A model generated the notes under the pieces. The model had not been told where the DNA came from and ran no database searches. It saw nothing but the letters and a program-made list of their open reading frames with translations. A program made the translations under genes and the position numbers. 64,000 bases of DNA from Nevskia soli DSM 19509 (GTDB lineage: Bacteria > Pseudomonadota > Gammaproteobacteria > Nevskiales > Nevskiaceae): the NCBI RefSeq assembly GCF_000711955.1, contig NZ_JONR01000010.1:62001-126000 (forward strand), read 5' to 3'. Position 1 is the stretch's first letter; every line of letters begins with the position of its first letter. Shown in pieces: positions 58,910-64,000 of this stretch.

Positions 58910-59421
58910 TTGCGCGCAAGCTCCATTGCGGACTGCTGCTGGTGGCGGTGACGCTGCTCGGCGCCTGCTCCAGCGACATGGACGAACTGCAGCAGTACAT
59001 TGCGCAGGTGAAGGCGCGCAAGAGCACCAAGATCGATCCGATCCCGCAGATCAAGCAGTACGAAGCCTTTGCCTACGTCGCCGGTGATCGCCGCGAACCG
59101 TTCACGCCGAGCGTGCCGGAGAGTGCGCGCAACGGCGAGGGCGTGCGTCCCGACATGAGCCGCAACCGCGAGCCGCTGGAGGAATTTCCCCTGGACGCGC
59201 TGAAGATGGTCGGCCTGATCGACTACAACAAGATTGTCTACGCCCTGGTCAGGGCGCCGGATGGGGTGATCCACAGGGTCAGCGTCGGCAACTACATCGG
59301 GCAGAACTTCGGCAAGATCACCAGGATCAGCGAAAGCGAGATTTCCCTGGACGAAATCGTCCCGGACGGCTTCGGTGGATTCAAAGAGCAGCCAGCCAGT
59401 CTCGCTGCCGACCAGAAATAA
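58906..59421 (+). CDS. pilP: Type IV pilus assembly lipoprotein PilP
   Basis: A 171-aa lipoprotein. The signal peptide ends LLGAC with Cys21 as lipidation site. A flexible region is followed by the HR domain (LDALKMVGLIDYNKIVYALVRAPDGVIHRV and VGNYIGQNFGKI). It connects the inner membrane PilNO complex with the PilQ secretin. Confidence 0.95.
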   Translation: MIARKLHCGLLLVAVTLLGACSSDMDELQQYIAQVKARKSTKIDPIPQIKQYEAFAYVAGDRREPFTPSVPESARNGEGVRPDMSRNREPLEEFPLDALKMVGLIDYNKIVYALVRAPDGVIHRVSVGNYIGQNFGKITRISESEISLDEIVPDGFGGFKEQPASLAADQK

Positions 59422-59433
59422 GGGAGCAGTACT

Positions 59434-61593
59434 ATGTTCAGCCAGATTCTCGGACAACCCGCTCCGGCCCGCGCCGAACGAACGTCTTTCAAACGCTGCG
59501 CCGCACGTGGCCTGGCATTGCTTGCATTGCTGGCCTGCGGCACCTTGCCGGCACAGGCACAGTCGGCGCGTGAATTGAAGGCGGTGGATTTCGCCGCGCT
59601 CGACGGCGACCGGGTGCAGATCACCCTGACCCTGTCCGAAGCCGCGCCGCAGCCGGCGGTATTCGCCATCGACAAGCCGGCACGCCTGTCGGTGGACCTG
59701 CCGGACACCCATCTGGCCCTGGCCGAGCGTTACCGCAAGGTCAGCGTCGGGCAGGTCCGTTCGATTGCCGCGGTGGAAGCGCAGGGCCGCACCCGCCTGG
59801 TGGTCGAGCTGGTGCAGCCCACCGCCTACAACATCACCGTCGACGGCAATCGCATCGTGGTGGACCTCGCCGGCCCCGCGGCCGGCAGTTCGGCGCGGTC
59901 CACCGCCCCGACGCAGCAGGTTTCCGCCGCATTGATCAACAAGATCGATTTCCGCCGCGGCGAGAAAGGCGAGGGCCGCGTGCTGGTTTCCCTGTCCGAT
60001 CCGCGCGCCGTGGTCGATGTGCACGAGGAAAGCGGCAAGATCGTCGCCCGCTTCAAGAACACCGCGCTGCCGGATCGCCTGAGCAAGCGTCTCGACGTGC
60101 TCGATTTCGCCACGCCGGTGAAATTCATCGACGCGCAGCGTGACGGCGTCGATACCCGCATCGTGGTGACGCCGGGGGCCGGCGGCGATTTCGAGCAGGT
60201 GGCCTACCAGGCCGGCGACCAGTTCGTGCTCGAGTTGCAGCCGCTATCGCAGGAAAAGCTGGCGGAAAAACAGCGTGAACAGCCGACCTTCACCGGCGAG
60301 CGCATCAGCCTGTCATTCCAGAGCGTCGATATCCGTTCGCTGCTGCAGATCATCGCCGACGTCGCCGGCACCAACATGATCGTCAGCGACAGCGTCAGCG
60401 GCCAGATTGCCATGCGCCTGCAGAACGTGCCCTGGGACCAGGCGCTGGACATCATCCTGCGCACCAAGGGGCTGGCCATGCGCCGGCAAGGCAATGTGAT
60501 GCTGGTGGCGCCGGTGGAGGAAATCGCTTCGCGCGAGCGCGCCGAGGCCGAGGCGGAAAAGCAGAAGACGCAATTGTCGCCGCTGCGTTCCGAGATCATC
60601 CAGATCAACTATGCCAAGGCTTCCGACCTGGGCAATATCGTCAAGAACAAGTCCAATTCGATCCTCTCCGAGCGCGGCAGCGTCACCGTGGACGATCGCA
60701 CCAACAGCCTGCTGGTGCTGGAGACCCGCGACAAGATCGCAGAAATCCGTGCGCTGATACAGCACCTCGACATCCCGGTGCGCCAGGTGCTGATCGAGTC
60801 GCGCATCGTCGTCGCCAACGACAATTTCGAGAAGGACCTGGGCACGCAGTTCGGTGTGAGCTTCGTCGGCAACCTGGGCCAGAATTTCCTGACCACCGGC
60901 GGTAGCAATACGGCGACGGATTCCACCGTCAACAGCTTCACCACCAGCACCAACGGCAAGTTCACGGTGCCCTCTCCCAGCGGCACCAACTACAACGTCA
61001 ACCTGCCGGCGCCGGCGTCTTCCGGCACCCCGGGCAGCATCGCCCTGTCGCTGCTGGCGAAGAACACCCTGGTCGACCTGGAGCTGTCGGCGCTGCAATC
61101 CGAAGGCAAGGGCGAGGTGGTGTCCAGCCCCCGCGTCATCACCGCCAACGCCAAGCCGGCGGTGATCAAGCAGGGCGTCGAGATTCCCTACCAGCAGTCC
61201 ACCAGCAGCGGCGCCACTTCGGTCTCGTTCAAGGACGCGGTGCTGTCGCTCAACGTCACGCCGCAGATCACCCCGGACGGCCGCGTCATCATGGACCTGG
61301 CGGTGCACGACGACAGCGTCGGTACCAACATCAGCACCGGCAGCGGCGGCAGCACCCCGTCGATCGACACGCGCGAAGTCGATACCCAGGTGCTGGTCGA
61401 CAACGGCCAGACCGTGGTGCTCGGCGGCATTTACCAGCAGACCACCAGCCTCACCGTGACCAAGATTCCGATGCTGGGCGATATCCCGGTCCTGGGTTAC
61501 CTGTTCCGCAACAACCAGGTCATCAACAACAAGACCGAGTTGCTGGTATTCATCACGCCGAAGATCCTGACCGAGGGACTCAAGGTCGATTGA
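59434..61593 (+). CDS. pilQ: Type IV pilus secretin PilQ
   Basis: A 719-aa outer membrane secretin with a signal peptide (cleaved near AQA, about residue 45). Two AMIN domains (about 50-150 and 165-265) bind peptidoglycan, followed by STN and secretin_N domains, and the C-terminal secretin gate with VVSSPRVITANAKPAVIKQG and the QTTSLTVTKIPMLGDIPVLG signature. The outer face is a 14-mer channel for the pilus. Confidence 0.96.
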   Translation: MFSQILGQPAPARAERTSFKRCAARGLALLALLACGTLPAQAQSARELKAVDFAALDGDRVQITLTLSEAAPQPAVFAIDKPARLSVDLPDTHLALAERYRKVSVGQVRSIAAVEAQGRTRLVVELVQPTAYNITVDGNRIVVDLAGPAAGSSARSTAPTQQVSAALINKIDFRRGEKGEGRVLVSLSDPRAVVDVHEESGKIVARFKNTALPDRLSKRLDVLDFATPVKFIDAQRDGVDTRIVVTPGAGGDFEQVAYQAGDQFVLELQPLSQEKLAEKQREQPTFTGERISLSFQSVDIRSLLQIIADVAGTNMIVSDSVSGQIAMRLQNVPWDQALDIILRTKGLAMRRQGNVMLVAPVEEIASRERAEAEAEKQKTQLSPLRSEIIQINYAKASDLGNIVKNKSNSILSERGSVTVDDRTNSLLVLETRDKIAEIRALIQHLDIPVRQVLIESRIVVANDNFEKDLGTQFGVSFVGNLGQNFLTTGGSNTATDSTVNSFTTSTNGKFTVPSPSGTNYNVNLPAPASSGTPGSIALSLLAKNTLVDLELSALQSEGKGEVVSSPRVITANAKPAVIKQGVEIPYQQSTSSGATSVSFKDAVLSLNVTPQITPDGRVIMDLAVHDDSVGTNISTGSGGSTPSIDTREVDTQVLVDNGQTVVLGGIYQQTTSLTVTKIPMLGDIPVLGYLFRNNQVINNKTELLVFITPKILTEGLKVD

Positions 61594-61739
61594 AGCCGGG
61601 TCTGGCGGGCTGCCGTTGGCTATACTGCCGGCGGGAGCCCGATCCGTCAGCGGTATGAGTGCAAGTCCCGTGTCACTTTCGAACCGTCACACCCGGCCGC
61701 CAGGTTCTGGCCCGGCCGGCTGTTGAAGCCGCCGCCGCA

Positions 61740-62270
61740 ATGCTCAAATCCGCCAATATCTTCCTGATCGGCCCGATGGGCGCCGGCAAGACCACTATCG
61801 GCCGCCGTCTGGCCGAGGCGCGGGGCCTGGACTTCGTCGACAGCGACCAGGAAGTGGAAGCGCGCACCGGGGTCAATATCGCCTTCATCTTCGAAAAGGA
61901 AGGCGAGGCCGGCTTTCGCCGCCGCGAGCGCCAGGCGATCTGCGAGCTGACCCAGCGGCATAGCCTGGTGCTGGCCACCGGCGGCGGCGCCATCCTCGAT
62001 CCGGATAACCGGCAGTGGCTGTCGGCGCGTGGTTTCGTGGTCTACCTGCATGCCAGTATCGAGCAGCAGCTGGCCCGCACCGAGCGCTCCGACACCCGCC
62101 CGCTATTGCAGGGCGGCAACCGACGTGACACGCTGGAACGGCTATTCCTGACCCGCGACCCGCTCTACCGTGAAATCGCCGACCTCGTCCTCCACACCGA
62201 CGGACGCAACGCCCGCACGCTCGCGCGCGAAATCGAAGACCACTTCTCCCGCCCGGCGACCGCGCTCTGA
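61740..62270 (+). CDS. aroK: Shikimate kinase
   Basis: A 176-aa P-loop kinase. Walker A is GPMGAGKTT (11-19). The shikimate-binding residues lie in FVDSDQEVEARTG, FRRRERQ and the GGGAIL block; the lid region is RTERSDTRPLL. It phosphorylates shikimate at the 3-hydroxyl. ATG 61740 is the family-like start; a longer frame to 61659 is not. It is followed immediately by aroB, the usual order in proteobacteria. Confidence 0.95.
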   Translation: MLKSANIFLIGPMGAGKTTIGRRLAEARGLDFVDSDQEVEARTGVNIAFIFEKEGEAGFRRRERQAICELTQRHSLVLATGGGAILDPDNRQWLSARGFVVYLHASIEQQLARTERSDTRPLLQGGNRRDTLERLFLTRDPLYREIADLVLHTDGRNARTLAREIEDHFSRPATAL

Positions 62271-62292
62271 AGCCGCCGCGCGCGAACTGCGC

Positions 62293-63369
62293 GTGGAACT
62301 CGGCGAGCGCGGCTACGGCATCCGCATCGGCCCGCACCTGCTGGCCGAGCCGGACAGCTACAAGCTGCTGCGCAGCCGCCTGGTGCGCATCGTCACCGAT
62401 GCCAACGTCGCGCCGCTCTACCTGGAGCCCCTGCTCAAGGCGCTCGGCCTGAGCCCGGCCGAGGCGCTGGTGCTGCCGGCGGGCGAAACGCAGAAGACCT
62501 GGGCCAACGCCGAAGTCGTGCTGGACTGGCTGCTGCAGGCGCGCCTGCCGCGCGACGGCGTGCTGGTGGCCCTGGGCGGCGGCGTCATCGGCGACCTCAC
62601 CGGTTTCTGCGCCGCGCTGTACCAGCGCGGCATCGACTTCGTGCAGATTCCCACCACCCTGCTGGCCCAGGTCGATTCCAGCGTCGGTGGCAAGACCGGC
62701 GTCAATCACGCCCGCGGCAAGAACATGATCGGCGCCTTCCACCAGCCGCGCGCGGTGATCGCCGATACCGACACCCTGCGCACCCTGCCGCCGCGCGAGC
62801 TGGCCGCCGGCCTGTCCGAAGTGATCAAGTGCGGCCTGCTCGGCGATGCCTCGCTGTTCGCCCGGCTGGAGCGCGACCTCGACCGCCTGCTGGCGCTGGA
62901 TGCCGAGACCCTGGCCGATGCCATCGAGCGTTGCTGCGCCCTCAAGGCGCGCATCGTCGCCGCCGACGAGCGCGAATCGCTCCACGGCGGCGCCGGTCCG
63001 CGCGCCATGCTCAACCTCGGCCACACCTTCGGCCACGCCGTCGAGACCTATACGAAATACCAGTCATGGCTGCACGGCGAGGCAGTCGGGCTGGGCCTGT
63101 GCATGGCGGCGGCGATGTCGGCGCGCCTGGGCTGGATCGCGGCGGCGGACGCCGAACGCGTTTCCGTGCTGGTCAAGCGCGCCGGCCTGCCGGTGCGGCC
63201 GCCGCAAGGCATGACGCCCGAGGATTTCCGCCGGCTGATGGCGTTGGACAAGAAAGTGGCCGGCGGCCGCGTGCGGCTGGTGTTGCTGCGCGCCATCGGC
63301 GAAGCCGTGGTCACCGCCGACTTCGATCCCGATGCCCTGGAGCAGACCCTCGCGGATTTCTGTGGCTGA
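62293..63369 (+). CDS. aroB: 3-dehydroquinate synthase
   Basis: A 358-aa NAD- and zinc-dependent enzyme of the shikimate route. Conserved blocks are VALGGGVIGDLTGF, QIPTTLLAQVDSSVGGKTGVN, LPPRELAAGLSEVIK, and LNLGHTFGHAVE with zinc-binding His. The start is unclear: GTG 62293 gives the normal length but lacks a ribosome site and cuts into the first strand by a residue or two; the other in-frame option, GTG 62170, would overlap aroK by 101 bp. CTG 62287 is a third possibility. Confidence 0.93.
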   Translation: MELGERGYGIRIGPHLLAEPDSYKLLRSRLVRIVTDANVAPLYLEPLLKALGLSPAEALVLPAGETQKTWANAEVVLDWLLQARLPRDGVLVALGGGVIGDLTGFCAALYQRGIDFVQIPTTLLAQVDSSVGGKTGVNHARGKNMIGAFHQPRAVIADTDTLRTLPPRELAAGLSEVIKCGLLGDASLFARLERDLDRLLALDAETLADAIERCCALKARIVAADERESLHGGAGPRAMLNLGHTFGHAVETYTKYQSWLHGEAVGLGLCMAAAMSARLGWIAAADAERVSVLVKRAGLPVRPPQGMTPEDFRRLMALDKKVAGGRVRLVLLRAIGEAVVTADFDPDALEQTLADFCG

Positions 63370-63394
63370 AGCTCGAAACAAACGGACGACCACG

Positions 63395-64000
63395 ATGAAG
63401 CCGCTCGCCGCCTACGCCGCGCACGATGAGAACTCGCGCGGCCGGCGCTTTCCCGAAGCTCCTCCGGCCCACCGCAGCGAATACCAGCGCGACCGCGATC
63501 GCATCGTGCATTCCGCCGCCTTCCGCCGCCTGGAGTACAAGACCCAGGTCTTCGTCAACCACGAAGGCGACCTGTTCCGCACCCGCCTGACCCATTCGCT
63601 GGAAGTGGCGCAGATCGGCCGCACCATCGCCCGCTCGCTGTCGCTCAACGAAGACCTGGTGGAGGCCATCGCCCTGGCGCACGACCTGGGCCACACGCCG
63701 TTCGGCCATGCCGGGCAGGACGCGCTGAACGAATGCATGCGCCCCTACGGCGGCTTCGAGCACAACGCCCAGTCGCTGCGCGTGGTCGACGAGCTGGAGG
63801 ACAAGTACGCCGACTTCCGCGGCCTCAATCTCAGCTTCGAGACGCGCGAGGGCATCCTCAAGCACTGTTCGCTGAAGCGCGCCCGCACCCTCGGCGATAT
63901 CGGCCAGCGCTTCATCAGGAAGCAGCAGCCCGGCCTGGAAGCGCAGCTGGCCAACCTCGCCGACGAGATCGCCTACAACAACCACGACGTCGACGACGGC
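63395..64000 (+). CDS. dgt: dGTPase-like HD hydrolase (partial)
   Basis: The first 202 codons of a deoxyguanosinetriphosphate triphosphohydrolase-like protein, cut by the window edge. The N-terminus has EYQRDRDRIVHSAAFRRLEYKTQVF. The HD metal-binding motif is in LAHDLGHTPFGHAG, with His also in RLTHSLEVAQIG. It hydrolyses dGTP or other dNTPs to nucleoside and triphosphate. It starts 26 bp after aroB and is probably co-transcribed with aroKB, a common arrangement. Confidence 0.93.
   Translation, partial: MKPLAAYAAHDENSRGRRFPEAPPAHRSEYQRDRDRIVHSAAFRRLEYKTQVFVNHEGDLFRTRLTHSLEVAQIGRTIARSLSLNEDLVEAIALAHDLGHTPFGHAGQDALNECMRPYGGFEHNAQSLRVVDELEDKYADFRGLNLSFETREGILKHCSLKRARTLGDIGQRFIRKQQPGLEAQLANLADEIAYNNHDVDDG

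Overview
The window is a high-GC chromosomal segment with dense coding on both strands, almost entirely bacterial housekeeping genes. Gene content and order (xerC, hslVU, ubiE-ubiJ-ubiB, ponA divergent from pilMNOPQ-aroK-aroB-dgt, and the phhA/hppD/hmgA/fahA/maiA tyrosine route) fit a Gammaproteobacterium. The mix resembles Nevskiales/Solimonadaceae or a neighbour of Xanthomonadales. That placement is inference from gene order and protein resemblance; no rRNA or tRNA gene is present to confirm it.

Layout. 1-111 is the 3' end of xerC. 112-16935 is an accessory stretch lying between xerC and hslVU. It holds a membrane-fused linalool dehydratase/isomerase-like protein with a divergent TetR regulator, a phospholipase D-like lipoprotein, a short unusual segment of hypothetical genes ending in an IS630 transposase remnant, and a cluster of P-type ATPase, cytochrome b561, universal stress protein and AI-2E transporter genes behind a good FNR/ANR-type box. 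It also holds a DUF2238 membrane protein and a PspA-YiaAB-YebB-like operon facing a TetR gene that shares a 13-bp dyad with it. 16936-20031 holds hslVU (behind a sigma32-like promoter), a DUF971 gene and def. 20116-28493 holds a PAS-GGDEF-EAL protein, an LpxR-like protein, ubiE, ubiJ, ubiB, a lipoprotein and a periplasmic peroxiredoxin. 28734-31068 is a response regulator with a CBS-domain histidine kinase, followed by an S10 peptidase.

33054-41102 is the phenylalanine/tyrosine catabolic region: phhA, hppD, hmgA, fahA and maiA on the minus strand, with a CpxRA-like two-component pair between hmgA and fahA and a divergent Lrp-type regulator beside phhA. Phenylalanine would be converted through tyrosine, homogentisate and maleylacetoacetate to fumarate and acetoacetate. 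41181-45428 holds two DUF proteins, prolyl aminopeptidase and MltD. 45597-49893 is a translationally coupled aminoacyl-phosphatidylglycerol operon: a flippase and a synthase as separate genes (normally one MprF protein), then a VirJ/AcvB-type hydrolase that reads in frame into a DUF3096 mini-protein. 50065-54002 holds a patatin-like lipase, a TetR regulator, an SDR dehydrogenase and a conserved hypothetical protein. 54002-64000 holds ponA divergent from the type IV pilus assembly operon pilMNOPQ, then aroK, aroB and a truncated dgt.

Several families of intergenic inverted repeats are scattered through the window. The most striking is built of heptad units (AGTGNYY) in opposing arms, four copies, three of which begin within a few bases of a stop codon. 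The most unusual findings are the VirJ-DUF3096 in-frame arrangement with the split MprF, the membrane-anchored LDI-like protein with twin operators, the shared dyad linking the TetR gene to the pspA operon, and the heptad-repeat hairpins.
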